In this document: positions 24,484 to 33,591 of the stretch, piece by piece | Layout of the letters: each line of letters begins with the position of its first letter | How positions within the stretch are numbered: the first letter of the stretch is position 1 | Assembly: GCF_018127925.1 (NCBI RefSeq) | Contig: NZ_CP072348.1 | Span: 1,408,001-1,472,000, forward strand | Direction of reading: 5' to 3' | DNA length: 64,000 nt | Source of the DNA: Prevotella melaninogenica | Lineage (GTDB): Bacteria > Bacteroidota > Bacteroidia > Bacteroidales > Bacteroidaceae | Program-made: the position numbers and the translations under genes | The notes under the pieces: model-generated | The model's input: the letters and a program-made list of their open reading frames with translations, nothing else | Told to the model about the DNA's origin: nothing | Databases searched by the model: none

Positions 24484-27400
24484 ATGAATACGAAAAGACT
24501 CTTATTTTCTACCTTATTTATGCTGTCGGCAATCGTCAGCTTTGCCCAACAAGTATTCACTGCTTCGGGTGTTGTTGTCGACGAAACAGGTGAAACGATT
24601 ATCGGTGCAACGGTTCAGGTAGTCGGTGACAGCAAACTGATTACAGCAACAGACATGGACGGTAAGTTTACACTCGCCAATATTAAGCCTGGTGCTAAGT
24701 TGGAAGTATCTTATGTCGGTATGAAAACCTTCACTGGTCCTGCCAAACCGACAATGAAGATTACGATGATTAACGACAACTCTGCGTTGGACGAGGTGGT
24801 TGTAACTGCCTTCGGTGAACAAAAGCGTTCGGCTTTTACAGGCTCTGCTGCCATTGTTGACTCTAAAAAGATTGAACATAAGCAGGTCAATAACGTAATG
24901 AGTAGTTTGAAAGGTGAGGCTGCTGGTGTTCAGATTATAGACAACAGCGGAGAACCTGGTTCAACCCCTTCTATCCGTGTACGTGGTTTTAGTAGTATTA
25001 GCGCAGGACAAAGCCCTCTGATTATAGTAGATGGTGCGCCTTACGATGGCGGTTGGAACAATCTTAATCCTGCCGATGTGGCATCTGTAACCGTATTGAA
25101 AGATGCGTCTTCTACCGCACTCTATGGAGCACGAGGAGCCAATGGTGTTATCATGGTGACAACAAAACATGCACAAGTTGGTAATGCGCATATTTCTGTT
25201 GATATGAGATGGGGTACGAATAGTCGTATTAAACGCTACTATGAAACTATCGATGATCCTGTTAAATACTATGAGGTTTACTATAATGCATTGTATAATT
25301 ATCAACTGAAAGGACTCGGATTGACCCCTGCTCAAGCTACTATTGAGGCTAACAAACAACTCGTTGCACCTGGTGCAGCGGGTGGATTGGGATATCCAAT
25401 ATTTACTGTTCCAAACGGAGAACAGCTCATTGGGGAAGATGGTCGTATGAATCCACATGCCACTTTAGGACGTGTTATTGAGCATAATGGTAAACGTTAT
25501 ACTATCTTACCAGACGATTGGAAAAGTCTTGCCTTTCGTAACGGATTACGCAAAGAGTATGATGTAAACCTGACTGGAGGTAGCGATAAGATGCAATACT
25601 ACCTTTCTTTGGGTTACTTAAACAATGAAGGTGTGGCATATCATTCGGACTTTGAACGTATTACCGTTCGTGCCAAAGCGGACTATGAAGCACGCAAATG
25701 GTTGAAAGTGGGTACGAACATGAACTTCTCTCGGGCTAAATACCATGTTATACCATCGGATGATAATGGTCTTTTCTATCAGTTAAATAATGTCGCACCT
25801 ATCTATCCTGCCTTCATTCGTGATGAGCAAGGGAACATCATGACAGATGAGAATGGACAGATGTATGACTATGGTAATGGTGCAGTTATTGGACTAAGAC
25901 GTCCTACGTTACCTAACATCAACCCATTACAAGAGAATGCATTGAATACGAATAGTTCGAAAGTTAATATGTATTCGCTCTATGGCTATGCGAATATCAT
26001 GCCTCTTGAGGGATTAAAGATTACCCTTAATGGTACGGTGACCGTTAACAACTCACGTGCAACTGAGACGAAACAACCTTTCTATGGATACAGTCATACG
26101 GCTTATCCAACGGGTGTTGTGACCAGAACAAGTGATCAAACCTTCTCTTATAACTTCCAACAACTCGTGAATTACAATCATGACTTTGATCATCATCACA
26201 TGGAATTGCTCCTTGGTCATGAGTTCTATCGCTACAACTACGAAAGCTTGTGGGGTACAAAACTTGGTATGGCATCCTACTTTACCAACCAAACGCTTGC
26301 TGGAGCAATAAAGATGGATAATACTGGAGAGTCTGGTAATAGCAAATATGAGTCTGAAGGCTTCTTCTTCCGTGGGCAATACGACTACGATCAGAAGTAC
26401 TTTGGAAGTCTTTCTTTCCGTCGTGACGCCTCCAGTCGCTTTGATCCTCATCATCGTTGGGGTAACTTCTACTCCTTTGGTGGTGCTTGGACTATTACGA
26501 AAGAGCCTTTCATGAAGCCTTTCAAATGGTTGAATATGTTGAAACTAAAGGCTTCTTTCGGTCAGCAAGGTAATGATAATATTGGTGATTTCCACTATCT
26601 TGATACGTATAGTATCGTAAACACGAACAATAAGGTTGGATTAGTTCTCTCTGAAAAGGGTAACCCTAATATTACTTGGGAGACCAATAACAACTTCAAT
26701 GCAGGCTTCGATTTTGAATTGTTCAATAGCCGTTTGCGTGGTAGTATTGAGTATTTCTATAAGAAAACAACTGATATGCTCTGCTTTGTCTTTGCTCCTT
26801 ACTCTGCTGGTTACAAAGGAACGTATGACAATATTGGTGATATGACGAACAAAGGTGTGGAGGTTGACCTCGCTGCTACCGTCTTAAAGACTAAAAATAT
26901 CTCATGGGATGTCAACGTGAATGCAACTACTTACAAGAATGAAATCATCAAACTCGCTGACGTCCTCAAAGCTGATCTCGTTGTAGATGGGCACCCTGGC
27001 TATAGTAGTGGCGAACGAATCTATGCCGAGGGACTTCCTATTTACGAGTGGTATATGCCTCGTTATGCTGGTGTCTCTAATGAAGGAAAGGCTATGTGGT
27101 ACTACACGGATACTGATGGAACACTTAAGAAGACAGATGTCTATGGTAATGCGAGTTATTACTCATGTGGAAGTCCACACCCAGACCTCTATGGTGGCTT
27201 TGGAACGACGCTGAATGCGTATGGTTTCGACTTCTCAATCTCCTTCGCTTATTCATTAGGAGGACTCTCATACGACTATGGTTATGCAGGTTATATGGGT
27301 CCACCAAGTGGCACCTTAGGAGGAACAACTATCCATAAAGACGTTCTCAACGCATGGTCAGTAGACAATCCAAACAGTAATATCCCACGTTGGCAATACG

Positions 27401-27672
27401 ACGACCCAAGCGTTAGTTCTCTCTGCGACCGTTTCCTCATCAGCGGTAGCTATCTAAGCTTACAGAATATCAACCTTGGCTACACCCTACCTAAGCTATG
27501 GGTAAGCAAGATTGGATTGGAGAATGTACGCATATATGTGGCTGCTGACAACGTATACTTTTGGAGTAAGCGTAAGGGATTCGACCCACGTGGTTCCTTC
27601 TCAGGAGGTAGTAGTACATCCATCTATAGCCCAACGAGAACCATCTCTGGTGGTATTAAACTAACATTCTAA
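24484..27672 (+). CDS. SusC/RagA family TonB-dependent outer membrane receptor
   Basis: A 1062-residue receptor from the ATG at 24484. A signal peptide ends at about residue 20 (VSFAQQ); a carboxypeptidase-regulatory-like domain covers about 24-95 (VVDETGETIIGATVQVVG). A TonB-box-like stretch (LDEVVVTAFG) and plug domain follow (about 100-235, with SIRVRGFSSISAGQSPLIIV and GARGANGVIMVTTK), then a 22-strand barrel. With its SusD partner it would import oligosaccharides or peptides. No glycoside hydrolase, sigma/anti-sigma pair or hybrid two-component regulator adjoins, so the substrate is unknown. The partner susD gene is broken by a MITE, so the transporter may lack its lid. Confidence 0.95.
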   Translation: MNTKRLLFSTLFMLSAIVSFAQQVFTASGVVVDETGETIIGATVQVVGDSKLITATDMDGKFTLANIKPGAKLEVSYVGMKTFTGPAKPTMKITMINDNSALDEVVVTAFGEQKRSAFTGSAAIVDSKKIEHKQVNNVMSSLKGEAAGVQIIDNSGEPGSTPSIRVRGFSSISAGQSPLIIVDGAPYDGGWNNLNPADVASVTVLKDASSTALYGARGANGVIMVTTKHAQVGNAHISVDMRWGTNSRIKRYYETIDDPVKYYEVYYNALYNYQLKGLGLTPAQATIEANKQLVAPGAAGGLGYPIFTVPNGEQLIGEDGRMNPHATLGRVIEHNGKRYTILPDDWKSLAFRNGLRKEYDVNLTGGSDKMQYYLSLGYLNNEGVAYHSDFERITVRAKADYEARKWLKVGTNMNFSRAKYHVIPSDDNGLFYQLNNVAPIYPAFIRDEQGNIMTDENGQMYDYGNGAVIGLRRPTLPNINPLQENALNTNSSKVNMYSLYGYANIMPLEGLKITLNGTVTVNNSRATETKQPFYGYSHTAYPTGVVTRTSDQTFSYNFQQLVNYNHDFDHHHMELLLGHEFYRYNYESLWGTKLGMASYFTNQTLAGAIKMDNTGESGNSKYESEGFFFRGQYDYDQKYFGSLSFRRDASSRFDPHHRWGNFYSFGGAWTITKEPFMKPFKWLNMLKLKASFGQQGNDNIGDFHYLDTYSIVNTNNKVGLVLSEKGNPNITWETNNNFNAGFDFELFNSRLRGSIEYFYKKTTDMLCFVFAPYSAGYKGTYDNIGDMTNKGVEVDLAATVLKTKNISWDVNVNATTYKNEIIKLADVLKADLVVDGHPGYSSGERIYAEGLPIYEWYMPRYAGVSNEGKAMWYYTDTDGTLKKTDVYGNASYYSCGSPHPDLYGGFGTTLNAYGFDFSISFAYSLGGLSYDYGYAGYMGPPSGTLGGTTIHKDVLNAWSVDNPNSNIPRWQYDDPSVSSLCDRFLISGSYLSLQNINLGYTLPKLWVSKIGLENVRIYVAADNVYFWSKRKGFDPRGSFSGGSSTSIYSPTRTISGGIKLTF

Positions 27673-27701
27673 CCATCTTCTTACATTAATAGTACGTCAT
27701 T

Positions 27702-27764
27702 ATGAAACGCTTAATATCAAATTATTGGTGTCCGATAAAACTTTTTTGGAGTTATCTGTGTTAG
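27702..27764 (+). pseudogene. Detached 5' end of the susD-like gene
   Basis: The ATG at 27702, 30 bases after susC, begins MKRLISN, the expected SusD signal-peptide start. After seven codons the frame enters the MITE and stops at 27762-27764. Joining codons 1-7 to the sequence after the right target copy gives MKRLISNHIITLAIVAI followed by TFGFTSC, an intact lipoprotein signal peptide. Confidence 0.85.
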
Positions 27765-27954
27765 ATAAAATAGGCTTAAACTTATGATTTCATTAATTTA
27801 TTTGGTTATTATAGGGCTTTCCTTGTCAAAATAAGCGCATTTTATAATGCTTACAGTTTAAAACTAAGAACCAAGCCCCTAGATAAGTAAAACGGCTGCA
27901 ACACCGATGAATAAAGAGATACAGAACTTTCAGTTTATTTTTACCGGACAGCAA
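27725..27954. mobile_element. 230-bp MITE inside the susD signal-peptide codons
   Basis: Terminal inverted repeats are TTGGTGTCCGATAAAA on the left and, complemented, TTGCTGTCCGGTAAAA on the right. Flanks are TAATATCAAATTA (27712-27724) and TAATATCAAATCA (27955-27967), a 13-bp target duplication with one mismatch. There is no transposase. A duplication of 10-13 bp fits the IS4 family; this assignment is inference. Confidence 0.88.
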
Positions 27955-27977
27955 TAATATCAAATCACATCATAACG

Positions 27978-29705
27978 TTGGCTATCGTTGCTATTACCTT
28001 TGGCTTTACTTCTTGTATCGATAGCATTGAACCGTCGGAAGTATTAACTTCTGACCAAGTAAGAAAGATGCCTTCTTCACAAGAAGGACTCATCAATGGT
28101 ATCCTTTCTTATATGATAACCTTTGACTCTTGGGGCTCTGGTGACCCTCTCAACGACTGGGGTTATCCTTGTCAGATGCAATATAGGGAAGTATTAGGAA
28201 GTGATTTCCCTGTTTATAGTAGTAACTATAGCTATTGGACAACAGTGGAAAGCGGTGTCAACACTCGCTTCAAGGCTTATTACACCTATCGTTTCTACTA
28301 CGATTTCATTGCTACCTGTAACAACGTAACAAGTGTAGTAGATCCTGCCACAGCCTCACCAACCTCTAAAAACTACTTAGGTATAGCTCTGGCTTATCGT
28401 GCAATGGCTTATCTTGACATAGCTCGTCAGTTCGAATTCAAGAAGACTGGCATTACAAGTTTGGATGATAAGGCGACAAAAAATGGGATATGGGGGCTCA
28501 CAGTTCCTATCGTTACCGAAAAGACAACGAAAGAAATGCAACGTCACAATCCACGTGCTCCGTTCTATAAGATGTATCGCTTCATCCTTACTGACCTCAA
28601 CCATGCCGAGGAGTATCTGGCTAATTATACACGTCCCGACAAGAACTTGCCTAACCTTAGTGTAGTCTATGGACTCAAGGCACGCCTTTGGATGGAAATG
28701 GCAAGTCGTTTTGATCAAAGCAGCGCAGACCTTAATGCAGCCATAGCAGCAGAAGATTCTGCAAGCATTGAGTATGATAAGTTAGGTATAACCACAGCTC
28801 GTGAGTGCTATGAGAAGGCACGCACCTATGCTCGTAAGGCTGCCAGCGGCTACAGTCCTGTTACCGAAGCACAGTGGCATAGCACACAAGACGGCTTTAA
28901 CAAGGAAAACCAAGCATGGATATGGAAGTTAGGCTATACCACACGTGAGCAAATCAGCTATCTCTACTATACCTTCACCAGCACCATGTCATCAGAGACT
29001 ACTTGGGGACTTGCTGGCGCATACGGTGCTACTCGTATGATTGGTAGTGCGCTCTATGATAAGATGCCGGAAGGTGACTGGCGCCATTATTCATGGATTG
29101 ATCCGACCGCTGCAGGTACACATGAGGGTTACGAGAAATATAATTCTATCACCATTGGTACTAAGAAGGAGAGACTCTCCCTCTTAGATGAGGAGGCTTG
29201 GAAACAACTACCAGCCTATGCTAACATCAAGTTCCGTCCTGCCAAGGGTAATATCACTGATACCTACGAGGGACAATTCATCAGTCTTCCTTTGATGCGC
29301 ATGGAGGAAATGGTATTTATCGACATTGAAGCTACAGCCCACCTTGATGGTGTTGCAGCAGGTGTTACGGCACTGAAAGACTTTATGAACACCTATCGTT
29401 ACACCGACAACTCCTATCAGGCAAATAATGTCACCACAATGGAGGACTTCATAAAAGAACTGATGGTACAGAAACGCATAGAGTTCTGGGGCGAGGGAAT
29501 CACTTACTTCGACTATAAACGACTTGCGCTTCAGATTCGCAGAAAGGACAACACCAATTATGAACCATCTGCACGAATCAATTCTAAGGAAGGTTATGTA
29601 TGCCCATGGATGAACTTCTTCATCCTTGAATACGAGACACACAACAATGTGGCATGTAAACCAAACCCTGATACATCCGGAAGTTTGACGGTCACAAATC
29701 AGTAA
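27978..29705 (+). CDS. SusD/RagB family nutrient-binding lipoprotein, 5' end interrupted by MITE
   Basis: Body of a SusD-like surface lipoprotein that caps the SusC barrel and binds nutrient. A lipobox ends FGFTSC, and SusD features follow: TPR-like helices (LGIALAYRAMAYLDIARQFE), LNHAEEYLANYTRP, YGLKARLWMEMA and the C-terminal VQKRIEFWGEGITYFDYKRL. The only in-frame start after the inserted element is TTG 27978, leaving just 12 residues before the lipid-modified Cys and no basic n-region, so export is probably impaired. Full coding potential remains downstream, so the insertion looks recent. Alternatives are read-through initiation from within the element or revertible excision. Confidence 0.88.
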   Translation: MAIVAITFGFTSCIDSIEPSEVLTSDQVRKMPSSQEGLINGILSYMITFDSWGSGDPLNDWGYPCQMQYREVLGSDFPVYSSNYSYWTTVESGVNTRFKAYYTYRFYYDFIATCNNVTSVVDPATASPTSKNYLGIALAYRAMAYLDIARQFEFKKTGITSLDDKATKNGIWGLTVPIVTEKTTKEMQRHNPRAPFYKMYRFILTDLNHAEEYLANYTRPDKNLPNLSVVYGLKARLWMEMASRFDQSSADLNAAIAAEDSASIEYDKLGITTARECYEKARTYARKAASGYSPVTEAQWHSTQDGFNKENQAWIWKLGYTTREQISYLYYTFTSTMSSETTWGLAGAYGATRMIGSALYDKMPEGDWRHYSWIDPTAAGTHEGYEKYNSITIGTKKERLSLLDEEAWKQLPAYANIKFRPAKGNITDTYEGQFISLPLMRMEEMVFIDIEATAHLDGVAAGVTALKDFMNTYRYTDNSYQANNVTTMEDFIKELMVQKRIEFWGEGITYFDYKRLALQIRRKDNTNYEPSARINSKEGYVCPWMNFFILEYETHNNVACKPNPDTSGSLTVTNQ

Positions 29706-29738
29706 TAACTGAGGTTGAAAAGGAAAATTATTAAATAA

Positions 29739-29790
29739 AAAGCAGACGCTAAAAGATGAACCTATTGTTTCGGCTTTGGCGTCTGCTTTC
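29739..29790 (+). terminator. Terminator of the susCD locus
   Basis: AAAGCAGACGC (29739-29749) pairs with GCGTCTGCTTT (29779-29789) over 11 bp with a structured loop, followed by a T-rich run. It begins 34 bases after the SusD stop. Confidence 0.8.
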
Positions 29791-29805
29791 TTTAATTTTG
29801 GAAAG

Positions 29806-30735
29806 ATGGAGATAAGAGACATCTTTATGTTGCGCAAGCAGGGACGTACGGAGGAGGCATACGCTGCCATTCTACCGATGTATGCTGTGCACAAGGGACA
29901 CTACACTACCATAGCTATGTTCTGGGTAGGTGTAGACATGATGAAGCTTCGCTATCAACAACGCCAGTTAGAAGAGGCATATAAGATATTCAAGAGTTTG
30001 CTAAGACTCTATCCGACGATGGACGACAAGGACCTTAAGGGACAGAGCGCCTTAATGCGTGCCTCATTATTGGTATTCGACCATCATCCAGGATTCTCTA
30101 TGCTCGACTTTATCTCACAATGGGGTATCACCCGACTGACAGATGAAGACTGGACAATGGAGCAAGGCAATGGACACCCTATTCCCTCAATAGGAATGCG
30201 TATCGTTGGAAAAGTCTTTAAGGAAGTGGAAAGTAAGCCTACGGTTGACATGGCTTTAAAGGCTGCACCGATATTAGCTGAAGCCCTGAAGCATAGTCCT
30301 TACAATATGCACAACCAACGTTACAAAGCGATGGTCTATCGAATTATGGGCAAAAAAGATAAGGCAATCAATATTTATACCCATCTTATCAAGAACCACC
30401 GACAATCCTATCTCTTTCATGAACTATCAGAACTCATTGATGACGAGCGTTACAAGATTGCACTTCTCTGTAAAGCTATCTCCGCACAACGAGAGGAAAA
30501 GTTCCGCCAACGTATGCGTTTCACCCTCGCAGGCTTACTCTTTAGAAAGGATAAAAGCCGTGCCCGCTACGAATTAGATAAATGTATTGCCATGCGTAAG
30601 CAGTTAGGCTATTCCATTACATGGGAGATGCAGAACCTTGCAGCAAGCTTAGAAGAGATTAAACCTGTATCAGAAGCCGATGAAAAGAGCTTTTATAGAG
30701 AACAAGAAGTGGTATTAAAAGAACTTGTTAGGTAG
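29806..30735 (+). CDS. TPR-like repeat protein, unknown function
   Basis: About 309 residues from the ATG at 29806 (MEIRDIFMLRKQGRTEEAY). The protein is almost all helical with TPR-like units: LRKQGRTEEAYAAILPMYAV, LRYQQRQLEEAYKIFKSLLR, YRIMGKKDKAINIYTHLIK and an Arg/Lys-rich helix pair near 235-270. No signal peptide or catalytic motif is seen. The N-terminal AYAAILPMYAVHKGHYTTIA region is reminiscent of Bacteroidetes TPR proteins annotated as DUF7017; I am unsure of that. TAATTTTG (29793-29800) just before the start is a possible -7 element but lies very close. Confidence 0.65.
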   Translation: MEIRDIFMLRKQGRTEEAYAAILPMYAVHKGHYTTIAMFWVGVDMMKLRYQQRQLEEAYKIFKSLLRLYPTMDDKDLKGQSALMRASLLVFDHHPGFSMLDFISQWGITRLTDEDWTMEQGNGHPIPSIGMRIVGKVFKEVESKPTVDMALKAAPILAEALKHSPYNMHNQRYKAMVYRIMGKKDKAINIYTHLIKNHRQSYLFHELSELIDDERYKIALLCKAISAQREEKFRQRMRFTLAGLLFRKDKSRARYELDKCIAMRKQLGYSITWEMQNLAASLEEIKPVSEADEKSFYREQEVVLKELVR

Positions 30736-30763
30736 GTTTTCTGCATATCTAACTATTTTTCTT

Positions 30764-30771
30764 TATCTTTG
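30764..30771 (+). promoter_or_regulatory. Probable -7 element for the 177-residue lipoprotein gene
   Basis: TATCTTTG lies 35 bases before the ATG at 30807. No strong TTTG box at the right distance. Confidence 0.5.
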
Positions 30772-30806
30772 TAGCACATTTTATTGAATAATTAAATATC
30801 TACCTT

Positions 30807-31340
30807 ATGAAACATTTATTTCTATCAGCTTTAATACTCTTGGGACTCTCATCATGCCAAATTGCAGGCTTAACCTCTGGCTATTCCCATCTATCAGATG
30901 CACAAAAGGAGAGAGTTATAACGCTTGAAGAAAACATTGATGACATTCATGACTTCTCAAAAGTATACAAAGTCAGCCTTAATCAGGTAAAACAATATAT
31001 CGAAACGCACGATAAAGTATTGCTATATAATTATACTCCTTTCTGTCATTCTACCTATTGTGTGTCGCCTGCAGCCTTAGTATCTCAATGCAAAGACAAG
31101 GGAATTAACGTCCTTGTCATATCGAATATATATGATGACATATTCAAACAAAAGCATACTACGTTCCCTATGCTAATGATTGATACAAAGCAGTTCCCGA
31201 CTAAATGGAGGGCAAAATACCTTGATCTTTTCTATTCACCCTTGACCGGACATACAGACAAGGAACTGAACTACGCAAATTTCCATTACTTTGAGAAAGG
31301 GAAGTATGTCAAGAGTTACAAGAACTCAAATGATATTTGA
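30807..31340 (+). CDS. Hypothetical lipoprotein, possibly thioredoxin-fold
   Basis: A 177-residue lipoprotein with a signal peptide and lipobox ending GLSSC (Cys17). A central segment reads KVLLYNYTPFCHSTYC, a beta strand followed by a Cys-x4-Cys pair, then VLVISNIYDDI and a FPMLMID strand, which resembles a thioredoxin-like fold with a non-standard cysteine spacing. A redox role is therefore possible but not established. It stands alone with its own promoter element, followed by about 600 bases without a gene. Confidence 0.65.
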   Translation: MKHLFLSALILLGLSSCQIAGLTSGYSHLSDAQKERVITLEENIDDIHDFSKVYKVSLNQVKQYIETHDKVLLYNYTPFCHSTYCVSPAALVSQCKDKGINVLVISNIYDDIFKQKHTTFPMLMIDTKQFPTKWRAKYLDLFYSPLTGHTDKELNYANFHYFEKGKYVKSYKNSNDI

Positions 31341-31439
31341 TGTTCCTATCATGGTAGAATAAAACCTCCGTAATCTCTGGCTCCGTGTGGAATTCACACA
31401 AAAAGGCAAAGAAATATATTGACAAAACATTCAAAAAAA

Positions 31440-31630
31440 AGGTAGGAAAATGGCTTAAAAGCAAGTCATTTAAACCCTTTTGCAAGTCGTTTATTATCAA
31501 ATAGTTGCAAAGGTGGATTTTAAAAGGTGCTTAATAAGGGTTCAAAAGGGCGTTAGTTAGACCTCTAAAGGGCATCTTTTGCAAGCCAAAAGGGCGTTAT
31601 TTGCAAGCCATTTAGTGGTCTTTTAAAATT
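31440..31630 (-). repeat. Dispersed repeat, copy 3 (minus orientation)
   Basis: Read on the minus strand: AAAAGACCACTAAATGG, GGCTTGCAAAAGATGCCC, CTAACTAACGCCCTTTTGAA and TTAAGCACCTTTT, the same order as at 6875, 22057 and 60476. This copy carries an extra TTGCAAATAACGCCC unit. The rest of the 31341-31840 gap shows no gene. Confidence 0.65.
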
Positions 31631-31851
31631 CGATATGTGAAAAATTAGGACAAACAGAACGATACAAAACTCTACAAGATAAAGCAACGAAAAGGGGGAT
31701 TCTCCACATCTAATTCAATTCTTTTCCATCATGAAAAACGTCAAAGCATATCTATAAGGAGAAAAGGGAGAATAGAACACAGTGGTTTTAAGTTGTAGAG
31801 AACATCTTATCAGTGGGATATTAGACTACTTCCACAGCCACCATAAAAAGA

Positions 31852-31886
31852 AAGATGCCATATCCAACGTGTGGATACAGCATCTT
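31852..31886 (-). terminator. Terminator of the aspartase gene
   Basis: AAGATGC (31852-31858) pairs with GCATCTT (31880-31886) and an inner TATCC/GGATA stem; on the minus strand TTTCTTTTTAT-like sequence follows. It lies about 65 bases past the stop. Confidence 0.75.
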
Positions 31887-31950
31887 CATTATAGTTAGTA
31901 TGCGAAAAGCAGCTTTTTACTGCTAATCAACACGAACATAAAAAGCTTTT

Positions 31951-33363
31951 TTACTTTACTCTTTCCTCTGGTGCAAGCATGTGCTCTGGTGACAAGATAG
32001 CATCAAGTTTCTCCTTAGAGAGCAACTTATGTTCAAGTACAAGGTCATAAACAGAGCCACCTGTTGCAAGAGCTTCCTTAGCAATCTTCGTACTATTCTT
32101 ATATCCGATGTATGGGTTGAGTGCTGTTACGATACCGATAGAGTGTTTCACCATCTCAAGACAGCGGTCCTTATTCACCGTAATACCGTCAATACACTTC
32201 TCACGCAGCGTGTCCATAGCATTTGGCAACCAAGTAAGGTCCTCAATAAGACACTCTGTAATGATTGGCTCCATTACGTTTAGCTGTAACTGTCCAGCCT
32301 CAGCAGCAATCATAACAGTTGTATCATTACCGATAACCTTGAAACAAGTCTGGTTCGTTACCTCTGGGATAACAGGGTTCACCTTACCAGGCATGATACT
32401 TGAACCTGGTGCCATCGGTGGAAGATTGATTTCATTCAAACCGCAACGAGGACCAGAAGCCAACAGACGAAGGTCGTTACAAATCTTAGAAAGTTTAACA
32501 GCTAAGCGCTTCAAAGCACTTGAATAGCTTACATAAGCACCTGTATCAGGTGTAGCCTCAACAAGGTCGGCACCTGCAATAAACTCCATACCAGTCAATT
32601 CGCTTAACTTTTCAGCACAAATCTTTGGGAAGCCAGGAGCAGCGTTCAGACCTGTTCCGATAGCAGTACCACCCATATTGATTTCGTGAAGGAGTGCAGC
32701 ATTACGATTAAGGTTGGCAATCTCTTCTTCCAATGTATTGGCAAAGGCATTAAACTCCTGACCACTTGTCATAGGGACAGCATCTTGAAGCTGTGTACGA
32801 CCCATCTTTATAACGTGCTTAAACTCCTCACCCTTTCTACGGAAAGCAGCAATGAGTTCGCTCAAAGAAGCCACAAGTTTCTTATTCAGTAGGATAAGTG
32901 TCAGACGAATGGTAGTTGGATAAACATCATTCGTTGACTGACCGCAGTTAGCATGATCGTTAGGAGAACAGTACTGGAACTCACCTTTCTTGTGACCCAT
33001 AATCTCACAAGCACGGTTGGCAATCACCTCATTGGCATTCATGTTCACAGATGTGCCCGCACCTCCTTGTACCATATCGGTCACAAAGTTCTCGTGCATC
33101 TTCCCATCAATAAGCTCACGGCATGCTTGTGCCATCGCATCAGCCACTTCATCACTGATTTCACCGAGCTGACGGTTGGTTTCTACAGCAGCCAATTTGA
33201 CGTAAGCAATCGCAACAACATAGTCTGGATAATCACACATACGCTTGCGTGAAATGTGATAGTTGTTGATGGCACGCTGTGTCTGCACACCATAATAAGC
33301 CTCTTCTGGAACTTGAAGCTCACCTAAGAGGTCGCTTTCTACACGAAATTTCTTTTCTTCCAT
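31951..33363 (-). CDS. aspA: Aspartate ammonia-lyase (aspartase)
   Basis: A 470-residue enzyme of the fumarase/aspartase superfamily that converts aspartate to fumarate and ammonia. Family signatures: GAGTSVNMNANEVIANRA (about 101-118), SPNDHANCGQSTNDVYPT (133-150), GTAIGTGLNA (232-241) and the flexible catalytic loop GSSIMPGKVNP (320-330) with the active serine. Length and sequence fit aspartase better than fumarase C. The fumarate made would feed the fumarate reductase encoded at the right end of this window, the usual anaerobic electron sink in Prevotella. It is a single gene with its own terminator. Confidence 0.95.
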   Translation of the reverse strand: MEEKKFRVESDLLGELQVPEEAYYGVQTQRAINNYHISRKRMCDYPDYVVAIAYVKLAAVETNRQLGEISDEVADAMAQACRELIDGKMHENFVTDMVQGGAGTSVNMNANEVIANRACEIMGHKKGEFQYCSPNDHANCGQSTNDVYPTTIRLTLILLNKKLVASLSELIAAFRRKGEEFKHVIKMGRTQLQDAVPMTSGQEFNAFANTLEEEIANLNRNAALLHEINMGGTAIGTGLNAAPGFPKICAEKLSELTGMEFIAGADLVEATPDTGAYVSYSSALKRLAVKLSKICNDLRLLASGPRCGLNEINLPPMAPGSSIMPGKVNPVIPEVTNQTCFKVIGNDTTVMIAAEAGQLQLNVMEPIITECLIEDLTWLPNAMDTLREKCIDGITVNKDRCLEMVKHSIGIVTALNPYIGYKNSTKIAKEALATGGSVYDLVLEHKLLSKEKLDAILSPEHMLAPEERVK

Positions 33364-33591
33364 GATTCTATTTTGATAAAGTTAGCGTTGATCTCTTTCA
33401 CTAACGAGAAGAGAATAATTTATTTTCTTTATTTATTTGGATGTTTCAAAACACTGATTCAAGAGATTTCTACGATAACTATTTGGCTTTTCTAACCAAC
33501 TTATAGCGCGTAATACTTACTTCTTTTCGCGAAGAGTTCCAACCCCTCCTACACCTCTCAGCATCTTTCCTATCCTTTTCTTTTCCTACTT

